A DNA stretch of 64,000 nucleotides, from the NCBI GenBank assembly GCA_964016885.1, contig OZ024743.1:10096939-10160938 (forward strand). Reading direction: 5' to 3'. Position 1 is the stretch's first letter; every line of letters begins with the position of its first letter. The notes beneath the pieces are model-generated. The model was given only the letters and a program-made list of their open reading frames with translations. It did no database searches and had not been told where the DNA came from. The DNA is from Eledone cirrhosa (lineage: Eukaryota > Mollusca > Cephalopoda > Octopoda > Eledonidae). Shown here one piece after another: positions 54,647-64,000 of the stretch. A program made the translations under genes and the position numbers.

Positions 54647-54690
54647 AAGATGCTTGCATGAATGAGAAGAAAATTAATTCTACTTGCAGT
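54647..54690 (+). CDS. possible small internal exon (weak)
   Basis: A 44-nt block lies between a good acceptor (TGCTATTTGTTTCAG) and a good donor (TGCAGT then GTAAGTCTC). Only one frame is open: DACMNEKKINSTCS. The block starts in phase 1 and ends in phase 0. Phase 1 fits the plus-strand candidate at 26449-26512, but the pairing is speculative. No family is recognised. Confidence 0.2.
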
Positions 54691-55954
54691 GTAAGTCTCT
54701 TATTCAAATAATAAGCTGTTGGTAAACAAAGGTTTTTGTGCCAGCAAAGTGTGTTCTACATACTAATTTAATCTCAAATAGAGTAGATACAACATGACTT
54801 TAACAAGATGTAATTACTTAACTTCTGTCAATATCTTATAGTTTCTCAATCTGACTTGTAGGGAAGACTCTGATGCAAATTTATCTGACTTTGCAAGGTC
54901 ACTTTATGAAAAACAATTATCATTTCTCTTAATCATAAGACCAGGGTAGATCTCTAATTAGAAAGTATCTTTTCTTGGTTTTAGTTGGGAGACATGAAAT
55001 GGATTTATTGAAGGCGAAATAAAAACAAATACAAACAAAAAGATGAAATGAAGCAAGTAAGAAGCTTCAGGAAATGCTATGTGAAGAATTATAGTTTAGA
55101 ATTCTTTGAATCTGTATTACTTCCAAACTGAAGTTAACTGAAATAATCATTTCTCATCAATTTGGCATTCATGAGATTGGATTAAAAAGAATCAAAATTA
55201 TCTTATGAAATGTTAACCATTAATTATCATTATTTTTATTTGATGACAGTAGCAAGAATTTAAATCACTATTTAGCAAAAGCAAAAAAATACGAGAAGGC
55301 CAACAAATGGTTTCATGCTAGCAGCAATCAGTAATTTCATAGTTTTTTGTTAGTTTTTTCTCCTGACCTAAAACTAAATAGTTAAATATCAAAAGTAGAC
55401 AGTTCTCAGGGTATAATATAATTAAACTAACTCAAAAGAATTATTTGAATAACACTATTTTTGCATCAAAAAGTAAATAAAATAATTTTATTGAAGTTCT
55501 ACTCAGAAGGAATCACACTACATCAGTGTAAGATGGCCACATTATAATCACAACTGATATTAGACAGTAAAAGGAATTGCAGCTGGTCCATGGTTAACAA
55601 GGTGTCACCCAAGTAAATGAAGAATCAATGGTTTATATCTTGAAAAAATTCACTGCCTATCATTGGCTCATTTTAAACAATTTGTATGTGTATTGTTGGT
55701 ATCATATCAGGATACTGCTTACAACATGAACCAGTTGAACTGATTTGCAATTGAGGTGGCTAAAAGGAAACTTTTATTTGGACAAACCATTACAGTATCA
55801 CAGAAAACAATACTAGGTAACACAAGCAAACATAAGTGTTTTTTTTCTCAACTGGAGCAAATTACTTATTACATTCAAAACAGCAAACTAACACAGCTAC
55901 ATTAACAAATTATATAAAACAAAGTCATCCTTAACATCATTATCATTATCATCA
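54691..55954. other. unique AT-rich DNA
   Basis: No gene or repeat recognised. Confidence 0.4.
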
Positions 55955-56090
55955 TTTATTTTTTAGTGAAATAAAGCAAATTAACCGAAATGTTACAGCA
56001 TCAGACAAAGGTTCTAAATTCAAATCTTCATGAAATCTAGTCCAATTTTTCTTTGAAACCAATAAAATATGTACTGGTAATAAATAGTCT
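55955..56090 (+). repeat. diverged type C-like SINE remnant
   Basis: GCAAATTAACCGAAATGTTA, CAAAGGTTCTAAATTCAAAT (box B region) and AATAAAATATGTACTGGTAA keep the type C order at low similarity. Confidence 0.45.
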
Positions 56091-56440
56091 GAAATGAATT
56101 TATGTGTATTATACTCCATCTTTACAAAATTTAGCTTCATGACTCTGCAAGAAGTCTATATTAATTAAATGCAGAATTCTTATGTAGTAATATTATTCTT
56201 TTACAGATTTCAGCTATTATACTGTAGTCATGTTGGAGAACTGCTTTCAAGAGTTTCATTGATCATACTGACTCCACTGCTTTTTTGTTATTTTTTCTAA
56301 TTGGTACTTATTTCATCAGTATCTAGTTTGGAAATTTATAAGTTAACAAGGCATAAACAAACAGCACCGGGATTTATGTGATGTAGATGTAAACATAGAC
56401 AGTGATAGACAAGCACACACACATATCTAAATGAAGGTAT
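56091..56440. other. unique AT-rich DNA
   Basis: No gene or repeat recognised. Confidence 0.4.
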
Positions 56441-57075
56441 GTGGCTGAACGGCAAAGCATAAATGAATTGAGAGAGAGACTAAACATAAGAGGAATCAAA
56501 TGCTGTGTGCAGAAGAGGAGATTACATTGGTATGGACATGTGATGCGTATGAAGGATGACAGCTGCAAAAGAGTGCAGAGCACTGAAAGTCGATGGAAGC
56601 CTTGGAGTGGGGAGACACAATAAGACCTGGGATGAGGTGATAAAAGCTGATCTTGCCCAATTGCACCTCTCAAAGACGATAACACAGGAACAAGGCCTCT
56701 GGCATTACGCAATAATACAGAAGACCCAAATTCCCACAGGTATAAGCCGAAGCTGAAGCATATAGACAGTATGCCCCCAGTCACCCTACCACTCTAAAGT
56801 GGTTGTGTAGGTGTCACAACAAAAAAGCACCCAGTCCACACTGTAAAGTGGTCATGTAGGCGCCACGGTAAAAAGCACCCAGTACTCACTGTAAATGAAG
56901 TTGGTGTTAGGAAGGACAAAAATCAGGTAAAAAATCAGGTAAAAAATCAGGTCAAAATCAGTTCTGTATGAGCAAGATATGGTCACCTGACCTGGCATTG
57001 CCCACAATAGGACAGCCCATCTAACCCATGCTGGTGTGGAAGAATGGACGTAAGACGGTGATGATGATATAAAGA
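56441..57075 (+). pseudogene. LINE family A, C-terminus joined to its 3' UTR
   Basis: Coding remnant: VAERQSINELRERLNIRGIK, RLHWYGHVMRMKDDS, a frameshift, then GRHNKTWDEVIKADLAQLHL, GLWHYAIIQKTQIPTGISRS and a stop at about 56756. The 3' UTR follows without a break: AGCTGAAGCATATAGACAGT, two 48-bp-type units (56800-56885), CACTGTAAATGAAGTTGGTG, a small tandem AAAAATCAGGT (three copies, 56928-56955), CTAACCCATGCTGGTGTGG and GATGATGATA at 57059-57068. This copy proves that the 48-bp units belong to the LINE's 3' UTR. Confidence 0.85.
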
Positions 57076-57289
57076 TGTACATATATACATATATATATAT
57101 ATATTGGAGCTAGAAATAGTTGGTGACAGTTTTGTATCATAAAGCCAGGGATAGTTTCAGGGGGTGTGGTATCAAATGGGTTAATATAGAAATCTCTGTC
57201 AACGAAATTTCACATAAAATGCTTTGGTTGATGCTATAAGAAAATGTTTATTTGTAAAAGATGGTATCTTAGCAGAAATTGGTAGTGAT
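57076..57289. other. unclassified sequence
   Basis: TA run at 57078-57104, then AGCCAGGGATAGTTTCAGGG without recognised identity. Confidence 0.35.
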
Positions 57290-57460
57290 AGTCTGCTTTA
57301 CAGCATTTACTTTTGTAATCTTATATTTTGAGTTCAAATTTAACTAGAAGTTAAATTTGTCTTTTCAAGCATGTGAGATAGTACCAATTAAGTACCAGTA
57401 ATAAAATCATGAGCCATTAAACTGCCAATACATCAAACTCAACAAAAATTGGTTATGACA
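57290..57460 (+). repeat. diverged type C SINE
   Basis: GTCTGCTTTACAGCATTTAC, TTTGAGTTCAAATTTAACTA (box B region), TTGTCTTTTCAAGCATGTGA, AATTAAGTACCAGTAATAAA, then a weak end. Confidence 0.55.
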
Positions 57461-57543
57461 AAAGAAACCAATATTTATATATCGGTAATTGGCTTATAAA
57501 CTGAAAATAAAAATACTATGTGTAAAAATTAATTTATATCTAT

Positions 57544-57564
57544 TTTCTTTTTTTTTCTTTTTTT

Positions 57565-57596
<32 letters not shown>

Positions 57597-57615
57597 TTTC
57601 TTTCTTTTTTGTTTT
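57544..57615. repeat. (T)nC polypyrimidine tract
   Basis: About 70 bp of T runs separated by single C. The following TTTTAG looks like a splice acceptor but opens only a short frame. Confidence 0.9.
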
Positions 57616-58849
57616 AGATTTTTGATTTGCCTTTATGTTGATGATTCGGGTAACATCCCACTCCATCCCATTATATAAGAATAAAACCGTTACTGAAATG
57701 AAGCTAAAAGAGCTGAATGCAAAGTAAGATAGTAAGAGACAGACATTATATTAATGTAGTTTTGATTGCTTTAATAACACTTAAGTATCGAAGCTGTCTG
57801 GAATTATGTGGCAATGACCAAATTTGGGATAATACCAGGAATTTTCAACTTCCTGAGAATATCAAATTATATTTGAAGCTAGAAGTCCCCCTCAAATTTG
57901 ACACCAAAGGTTTTAATTAAAATGTACCAAGCAAGATATGAATAATATTAAGTTGAAATATAAATTGAAATGGCAGAAAATCTAAAAATCATTCGCACTC
58001 AGATAATTGCTGTCTTCACTATGAGTGATGGTAGAAAGCTAGTGTTCAAAGATTAATATAGAAGCAGCAGAGAAATTGATGCAATTATCTGCAATAATGA
58101 TTTGATCCTTTTATGCTCTTAGTAAATGTGATAAAATTGCCTCTTCCTCAGATACAGCTGAAAACAACTCCACTGAATTAAGATGCTTGCTTTTCTTCCA
58201 ACATTTATCCCTAATCTCAAATTGTCCATTATTTTTCAATTACGTTCTTTCAATGCCTCAATTTTTAAGAATCTCTATAATTTTAGTATTCAAATGCAAA
58301 ATATATTATTTCTATTCGGTGCATTTATTTCAAATTACACTTACAAACACACATTCATACATACACATACAAATACATATCTAAATGTATATACATATGT
58401 GTATGAGAGCATAACTAATATGTATATATATACATATTAGTTATGCCTTTGAAAATGAACACTTGATAGAATTGTAGAGGAGGCATCATGACATATGGCA
58501 TACCTTGGCCATTATAACCCTACTGGAGCTCATTCCTTGACATATCTGAACACAGCTAATTTCTTCCGGGGAGGTGGTGAGTTAGAAAGAGAGGAAGGGC
58601 AAATTAGAACAGATGAAAGACAGAGAGAATTTAGAGAAGATGAGAGGCTGAGAAGGAGAAAGGTAGAGACAGAAATGAAAGGAGAGAGAGAGAGAGAGGG
58701 GGGGGGAGAGAGAGAGAGAGAGAAAGAAAAAGAGAGAAAGACAGATATATTGTGAGCAAAGAAATATTGACCTTCAGTATAGGACCAAAACTTTATTTAT
58801 TGTAACAGATAGCTGGAATGAATATTGCAAGGAATTTTATCCAATGTGC
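57616..58849. other. unique AT-rich DNA with a GA microsatellite
   Basis: (GA)n with a G-run at 58680-58740; the Glu/Arg-rich frame there is an artefact. A palindromic TACATATTAGTTATG-type dyad lies near 58409-58446. No gene is supported. Confidence 0.45.
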
Positions 58850-58990
58850 TAATAAGTAGGAAAGAGTCATTGTTAGATATATCAGAAAGGGTGGGCAGAA
58901 ATTGTATAAAGTGCACAAAGTGTATTCTATGGATGCACAAAAGATATAATGGGATGGCAGGCAGATTATCAGAAAATATGGACTATTCTT
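58850..58990 (+). pseudogene. LINE fragment with the PHD-like cysteine region
   Basis: ISERVGRNCIKCTKCILWMH and KRYNGMAGRLSEN align with the cysteine region of family A at 21368-21460 (AGINSIKCMQCISWVHERCS). The last Cys of that block is Tyr here. Only about 45 codons remain. Confidence 0.6.
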
Positions 58991-59519
58991 TTTCTCTCAC
59001 TTGGATCATATATTTTTGTGCATGATATTTGTGAGGTTCCTAGCAATAATTAATCGTATTTATTAAGTGTGTTTATAATTGTTTACATTTTCATTCTGTA
59101 AAAAAATTATAAACAATTCGTAATATTATTTATACAACTGTGAATTATTACAAGTTGTTTATAATTCTCATAGAATGAAAATATACACACAAGTAATATA
59201 CACACCACTTAATTGCTTAATTACGTAAATATTTCACATAAAAATATATAATCAAAACGAAAGTGAATACTATGTGTGTCAATTGGTCACTGACCACAAG
59301 GAGTGCCAGAGTCTTCCTCTAATACTTTTTGAGGCAGCATTACCGTAGGTGATAAGGTGAAGACGGAACAACCAAACACACTCACAGGCATCACTTGAAC
59401 CTTGGTAACGCAAATTAATGACAATGACAATGGCAAGAACATGTTAGTGCCACCCAGATTGTAAAAATTCTTGAATTCAAGATGCAGCCATCATACATGT
59501 TTATATACACATTTATATA
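58991..59519. other. unique AT-rich DNA
   Basis: Contains an imperfect inverted repeat around TTATAATTGTTTACATTTTC and GAAAATATA... near 59069-59185. No gene. Confidence 0.4.
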
Positions 59520-59870
59520 TGGAGGCACATGGCTTAGTGGTTAGAGCATTGGCCTTGCAATCGAAAGGTTGTGAGTTCAATTCTCAGACCAGGTGATGTG
59601 TTGTTTCCTTGAGCAAGACACTTTATTTCACATTGCTCCTGTTTACTCAGCTGTAGAAATGAGATGATAGGGACTGGGGTCCATATCATTCCACTGCAAA
59701 GTGGTCGTGGAGGTGCCACAGCAAAAAAGCACCCAGCACTCACTGTAAATGAGGTTGGTGTTAGGAAGGGCATCCAGCTGTAGAAATCAAGCCAGAATCA
59801 GTTCCTGTCCCACCCTTGCAAGCAGGGAAAAGCGGACATAAAATGAAATGATGATGATGATGATGTTTCT
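59520..59870 (+). repeat. tRNA-derived SINE, type B (full length, plus strand)
   Basis: Head GGAGGCACATGGCTTAGTGG, loop TTGCAAT, GGTTGTGAGTTCAATTCTCA; body GTTTACTCAGCTGTAGAAAT, GGTGCCACAGCAAAAAAGCA and CCCAGCACTCACTGTAAATG; tail CCCACCCTTGCAAGCAGGGA, AAAGCGGACATAAAATG and (ATG)n at 59846-59863. This is the clearest copy for reading the element 5' to 3'. Confidence 0.92.
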
Positions 59871-59920
59871 ATATATTCACATTCACATCATAGAAAATGA
59901 ACATTAAATGATGATGATGC

Positions 59921-59924
<4 letters not shown>

Positions 59925-59959
<35 letters not shown>

Positions 59960-60018
59960 TATGTATACGTACATAGATATATGTATACAGACATACATGC
60001 ACACATATATATATGTAT
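59925..60018. repeat. (TA)n microsatellite with GTATGTATAC variants
   Basis: TA and GTAT units ending at the element below. Confidence 0.9.
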
Positions 60019-60157
60019 GTATGGATTTATCGAACATTTATTATAATGCTCGGTTTGTTTGTAAACAAACATCCTGAATTAAGCCGTACAGTGTTTAGCA
60101 ACCATCGTTGCCTTTTTGTTCAACACTGACAAAGGAAGGATGTACTAGTTTCAAGCT
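60019..60157 (-). mobile_element. Penelope-like pLTR fragment with half a hammerhead (tentative)
   Basis: The block lies between TA runs. On the minus strand it begins AAGCTTGAAACTAGTACATC, i.e. GAAAC, a minimal stem III (AC/GU around UA) and GUA, the same order as the motif at 18767-18776. The CUGAUGA half is absent because the element is cut by (TA)n. A dyad GTTTGTTTGTAAACAAAC lies at 60052-60069. Confidence 0.45.
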
Positions 60158-60485
60158 TATATATATATATATATAGATAGATAAATATATGACCAATATT
60201 TTTTGTATATTTTTATTTTTGCACCAAGCTATTTTGGAAGCTCTATGTTATGTTTTTCAACAGAGAATTTATTTCAAATATAGTTTAAGCATTTTTCTTT
60301 ATATTTTCTCATTTATTTTACTCTTTAAATTAAAATATTCTGTGATCTCAATTCAATCTGGTTTGCTAAATTTTGACACGTTTCCCTTAAATATTTCACC
60401 TAATTTATGTTTTGTTTTCTATTATAATCACCCAATGTGATTATATTTTATGTTGGCCTCATATTTTTGTTTTTGTTTGTTTCAG
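60158..60485. other. TA run and unique DNA
   Basis: (TA)n at 60158-60185, then T-rich unique sequence with no gene. Confidence 0.4.
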
Positions 60486-60519
60486 GAAGAGAAATGAATC
60501 AATAAGAAAACTGAAATAG
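60486..60519 (+). CDS. possible terminal exon (weak)
   Basis: A strong acceptor-like tract (TTTTTGTTTGTTTCAG) precedes a frame encoding KRNESIRKLK and TAG. The coding part is only about 11 codons, so chance is likely. Confidence 0.15.
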
Positions 60520-60931
60520 AGTGCAACAAATACACCAAAAACAAGCAGAAATTCAGATAATATCAAGGAAATATTTAGAAAATATTTCCTTCATATCATC
60601 TAAATTTTCTTTTGAATAATTATAAAAATGTTTTAAATATAAATTTAAAAGCGAGAGAAAATTGAAAACATTAATGCTTTTTGCATAAATACTGCAAAAT
60701 CATTGAGGATTAAAGAAAAAAATTGTTTTGAGGGTAGTCCAGATTTCACCTGATCAGACTATTTTATCATATTTTTCTGCTATATATAGATATGAAAATG
60801 AAAGTAAGTTATTTGTCATATATTAAACAGGATTTGATTTTAAAGGTTTCAGCAATACACTTCCTTCTCTGACAATTGGGGAATAGATCTGAATCAGTTT
60901 TGACAATGAATGTACCATATATATATATATT

Positions 60932-60934
<3 letters not shown>
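60520..60934. other. unique AT-rich DNA
   Basis: No gene or repeat recognised. Confidence 0.4.
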
Positions 60935-60983
<49 letters not shown>

Positions 60984-61003
60984 TGTGTGTGTGTGTGTGT
61001 GTG
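60935..61003. repeat. (TG)n microsatellite
   Basis: About 65 bp of TG with one TCTG interruption, abutting a SINE head. Confidence 0.95.
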
Positions 61004-61190
61004 AAGGTCCATGGCTTAGTGGATTGGGCTTGCAATCGGGAGGCTATGAGTTTGATTCTCAGATCAGGTGATACGTTGTGACACAATCTTGTCAATCAAC
61101 TATCTGCTGTAAATGGGGACTGAGTGCTTTGGAAATGTTGCAGAAGATCACATTGCCAACAATCACTGACAAATTGAAATGGTAAATGTT
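61004..61190 (+). repeat. tRNA-derived SINE, type B-like head with diverged body
   Basis: GGTCCATGGCTTAGTGGATT, GGGCTTGCAATCGGGAGGCT, ATGAGTTTGATTCTCAGATC, then GTAAATGGGGACTGAGTGCT. The tail is lost. Confidence 0.7.
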
Positions 61191-61227
61191 ATATTTCATT
61201 CTTACTGTACTTATAGATAAACACATT

Positions 61228-61229
<2 letters not shown>

Positions 61230-61311
<82 letters not shown>

Positions 61312-61312
61312 T
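61230..61312. repeat. (TA)n(TG)n microsatellite
   Basis: About 50 bp TA followed by about 28 bp TG. Confidence 0.95.
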
Positions 61313-61640
61313 GTTCATTCTGTCAAAGATGACTATAACTCAGGATTAGTTTGTATATATGGTCTAGTCTGGAGCTGGATGATGAGGCCTATCTTGGCTA
61401 TAAATCCTCCTGCTCCCCTATTTATGTTACATTTGGGAAGGTGCAGCCTTTTGAGTACTGGTAAGTAGCTTTTAAGAGTGATTGCTTCATCTGAGCAGTA
61501 GCAAGTTTTTACTTTAACTGCTTGGACATCATTGTGAATTAGACGGCAAGGTCCTTCAAAGATGGTTTTAGATAGTCCATGGTCTTTTATTTTTTCCACC
61601 CCTATCTCAATGAGTATGGTGTCATCAAATTTCTGAAGGT
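61313..61640. repeat. unclassified, probably repetitive block
   Basis: Starts at the end of a TA/TG run with TATTGTTCATTCTGTCAAAG, as a dispersed element would. The minus strand carries an 88-codon frame with GLSKTIFEGPCRLIHNDVQA and LPVLKRLHLPKCNINRGAGG, slightly GC-richer than the flanks. I recall no domain. It could be a retroposon or an antisense transcript unit. Confidence 0.4.
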
Positions 61641-62158
61641 GTCATGGTGATGCATAAGGAACTAATGCACAGTGGATCCAAACAATATATTACAGGTACA
61701 AGCTAATTCTATATATATGTTTATGTAAAAAGGAAAGAGATCAATCTTATTGGCTTTGAAATTGGTTACATAAAAATCAGAAAGTAATATTTATGTACTT
61801 CAGTAGTTTGCAAACTTTTTGTTTTTCTTTATGATTCACAATGCCCCAGTTAACCATGCACCTAACTCCTACACAAGAACAGTGAACCAACATAAGATTG
61901 AATGATTCGAAGAAGTTCCTAAATAAAACCAAATACTCATTTATTAAAGAAGTGTTTAATTGTGACAGAAAGTAATCATAAAAATCTCTCTTATTAGCAG
62001 CATTTAGGTGTACTAAAAGAAACATTTAACAGAAAATCAAAAGCAATTTAAGAAGAAAAAATGTATTATACAAAAGTAAAATTAAAATGTTCCTTAATTT
62101 CTTAGTAAACTACATGAAATTAATTAAGTGAATCACTTTCAATTAAAATGAATATATT
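61641..62158. other. unique AT-rich DNA
   Basis: If the exon at 62159-62283 is real, this stretch would contain its 3' untranslated region. TTTATT sequences (AATAAA on the minus strand) occur, for example near 61940, but I cannot choose a site. Confidence 0.35.
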
Positions 62159-62283
62159 TTATCTCATGGTATCAGAATATTTTGTCACACCAACAGAGAA
62201 TTTATTGTAACACACCACTTGAGCTGTACTTGTCTTTAGTATGATGCCAACTATCTGCTTATACAGAATGTTTGCAATGTCTT
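62159..62283 (-). CDS. candidate terminal coding exon of an unidentified host gene
   Basis: On the minus strand a long pyrimidine tract (TTTTTTCTTTATTTTTTGTT, then TCCCCAG at 62290-62284) precedes 122 coding nt and a TAA. The peptide after the split first codon contains DIANILYKQIVGIILKTSTA and QVVCYNKFSVGVTKYSDTMR. It looks protein-like and is not low complexity, and its codon use is less AT-rich than the surroundings. The intron would be phase 1. The 112-codon ATG-started frame upstream (to 62497) reads straight through the putative intron end and is not the real start. Upstream exons would be at higher coordinates, probably outside the window. I do not recognise the protein. Confidence 0.45.
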
Positions 62284-63431
62284 CTGGGGAAACAAAAAAT
62301 AAAGAAAAAATTAATGTTTTCCCCTGCAGTTTGAAAGAAATGTCATTTGTTTTTAAATATTGTGAGATGTTAATGAAATGGCCAATGTAGTTATATATAA
62401 TAGTTTTTGCAGGAAACTTAGAGTAAACAAACTCTCCCTGGTACAGTTCTAGAAGTAATCCATCATTATTCAATTCAGTGTGCCTCCAAAATATCATTGA
62501 GAAAGATAACTTTACATCTTACTAAGGAGGCAAACCCAGTTTGGACAAAACATTATTCTAAAAATCTTAATTTTGCCTCATATATAAAATTCTAAAAGTA
62601 AAACTAGCTGTGAATATTACTTTTTGGCTAAAATTTAGATCATTTAATTTTCACACTATACAGGTCCTAAGCAGGTCTTTTACAAAATATGATAAGGAAT
62701 GTATTGATTTAAAAGGAGAAAGTAGCTGCCATATTATGTATTTGTATTTTTTTTAAATCATCCACTCTATCCCAATTTCACCTATATATGGTTTCTAGGT
62801 TAAGCTATCCTTTTTAATTTCTTTATCTATTTATTGCATTAATTAAAGTAAGTGTTGCTCTTAAAAATACCATTTAACCTTAAAATATAGTCATATGAAT
62901 CATTTATGAGTAGCTAAACATTGCTTTGTACTCTGATAATCTGCTAATGCTGTGTTACAAGTATGCAGTTAATGTTACTAGCAGGAAATAGCCAATTCAG
63001 TTCTGTAATAAATAACTCAATATTCGTTTTCATGATATTTCCTATAATACAGGTTTGATGTTTAGGAAACATTCTTAATTTGCTCATACTAATAATGTGT
63101 GTAGTATAAAAATAATAAATAATATGTGGTTAAGAGTGTTTTGTGAGAGCTGATACAATGCAAGTTAGAAATACAAGAATGAAAACTAGATTAAAACTAG
63201 ATTAGAGTAAAGTTAATAAAACAAACCAAAACAAGGGTTTATACTTTTACCTTATGTTTTATGATATTTGGGAGTTATGACCCATTTCCAAATGTAAAAA
63301 TTCAAAGTTTGAAGGTGATGATGAGTTCATCATAACTCCAAAATATGTAAAAATATAAACTGTTGCTTTTTTTTTTTTAATGTAGTTTTTCTACTATAGT
63401 TTTTACCATATTATTCCTAACTTGCATTGTA
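62284..63431. other. unique AT-rich DNA (possible intron)
   Basis: No second exon can be supported. Confidence 0.35.
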
Positions 63432-63900
63432 ATGTAAAGTTGGTGTATCAAGGTCCCCCTGCTTTACCCCATTTTCTACTGCAAAATGCTCTGAAAGGGT
63501 TCTCGAAAAAATTAACCCTGGCTTTCATATCTTTGTGCATGGCTTTTAGAATGTTAATAAATTTTTGAGGACATCCAAATTTCAGCAAAACTTGCCACAA
63601 GCATTTCTGTTCACACTATCGAAAGCTTTGCTGAGATCAACAAATCAATGATAGAGGATAATGTTCTGTTCAATACTTTTTTCTTGCAATTGCCTGATTA
63701 TCAAGATCATAACATTAATGCCTCTGTTTTCACGAAAACCAGGTTGAGACACTGACACAGCTCTCAGATCAATAAAGGCATTTAAACATTCCAAATGTAT
63801 ATTGGCCAGAACTTTGCCAACAACTGACAAGAGTGAGATACCTCTGAAATTGGTCTTTACAACCAGACTTAAAAAGAATTACCAAAACAGCATCTATACA
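63432..63900 (-). pseudogene. LINE reverse transcriptase remnant (further family)
   Basis: Minus strand, largely one frame with stops: FRGISLLSVVGKVLANIHLE, RAVSVSQPGFRENRGINVMI, LIIRQLQEKSIEQNIILYH, stop, FVDLSKAFDSVN (motif A), stops, and VENGVKQGDLDTPTL (motif B). The order is that of a non-LTR RT, different from family A (VDLEKAF, GVHQG). Motif C is not reached. Truncated. Confidence 0.75.
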
Positions 63901-64000
63901 GCCTTGTGGCACATTCACCTTCTCCCATTAATGACCTATTACAATTTGGTCACTACAGCTTGGTCCTCTTCCTATCACCAACAACTTTACAGAGTAAATA
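63901..64000. other. continuation beyond the LINE remnant
   Basis: Possibly more of the same element; nothing firm. Confidence 0.3.

Noticed and set aside
57616..57680. LICLYVDDSG, resembling the RT YVDD motif, after a splice-acceptor-like tract
   Set aside because: No other RT block lies nearby and the frame closes after about 20 codons; chance is the simplest reading.
58495..58755. 86-codon Glu/Arg-rich frame
   Set aside because: Over half of it translates a (GA)n microsatellite, and the rest has no family resemblance.
59520..59595. tRNA gene
   Set aside because: The head keeps box A and box B but lacks a proper cloverleaf and is continuous with a repeated SINE body; it is a SINE promoter.

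Overview
The window looks like cephalopod nuclear DNA, most probably from an octopus. The reasons are the AT-rich unique sequence, long (TA)n, (CATA)n, (AAT)n and (TG)n microsatellites, and many copies of three tRNA-derived SINE types whose bodies resemble octopus and squid SINEs I know from the literature. Species assignment is inference. No complete host protein-coding gene, rRNA or functional tRNA gene can be supported. The best host-gene candidate is a terminal exon on the minus strand at 62159-62283; a few weaker exon candidates are listed as such.

Layout. 1-4.2 kb: a decayed Jockey/CR1-like LINE followed by the inverted 3' end of a second LINE family (here family A). 4.23-5.49 kb: a 30-bp minisatellite of about 42 copies. 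5.5-9.0 kb: microsatellites, two SINEs and two hairpin elements. 11.7-12.2 kb: a family A reverse transcriptase remnant. 13.9-19.1 kb: the most unusual part, with a SINE, a nearly perfect 1.75-kb palindrome, a 48-bp satellite, and a composite inverted-repeat element carrying hammerhead ribozyme motifs. 19.1-22.4 kb: SINEs, LINE fragments, the longest family A LINE and another foldback. 22.4-40 kb: mostly unique AT-rich DNA with scattered SINEs and LINE 3' ends. 40.5-45.5 kb: a nest of restriction-like-endonuclease LINEs separated by (AAT)n runs, including a 2.5-kb copy. 45.8-57.1 kb: LINE family A tails, a good Jockey-like ORF fragment and SINEs. 57-64 kb: mostly unique DNA, SINEs, the candidate terminal exon and another LINE reverse transcriptase remnant.

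How the parts relate. Two SINE types share their 3' ends with LINEs in the same window: SINE type B with LINE family A, and SINE type A with the Jockey-like LINE. This fits SINEs being copied by those LINEs. The foldback elements all sit in (TA)n runs. Two of them contain foldable type I hammerhead ribozymes and a third has a variant core, as described for Penelope-like retroelements. The REL-type LINEs sit in (AAT)n, as described for Dong/R4-type elements. The 48-bp satellite is an amplified piece of the family A LINE 3' region.
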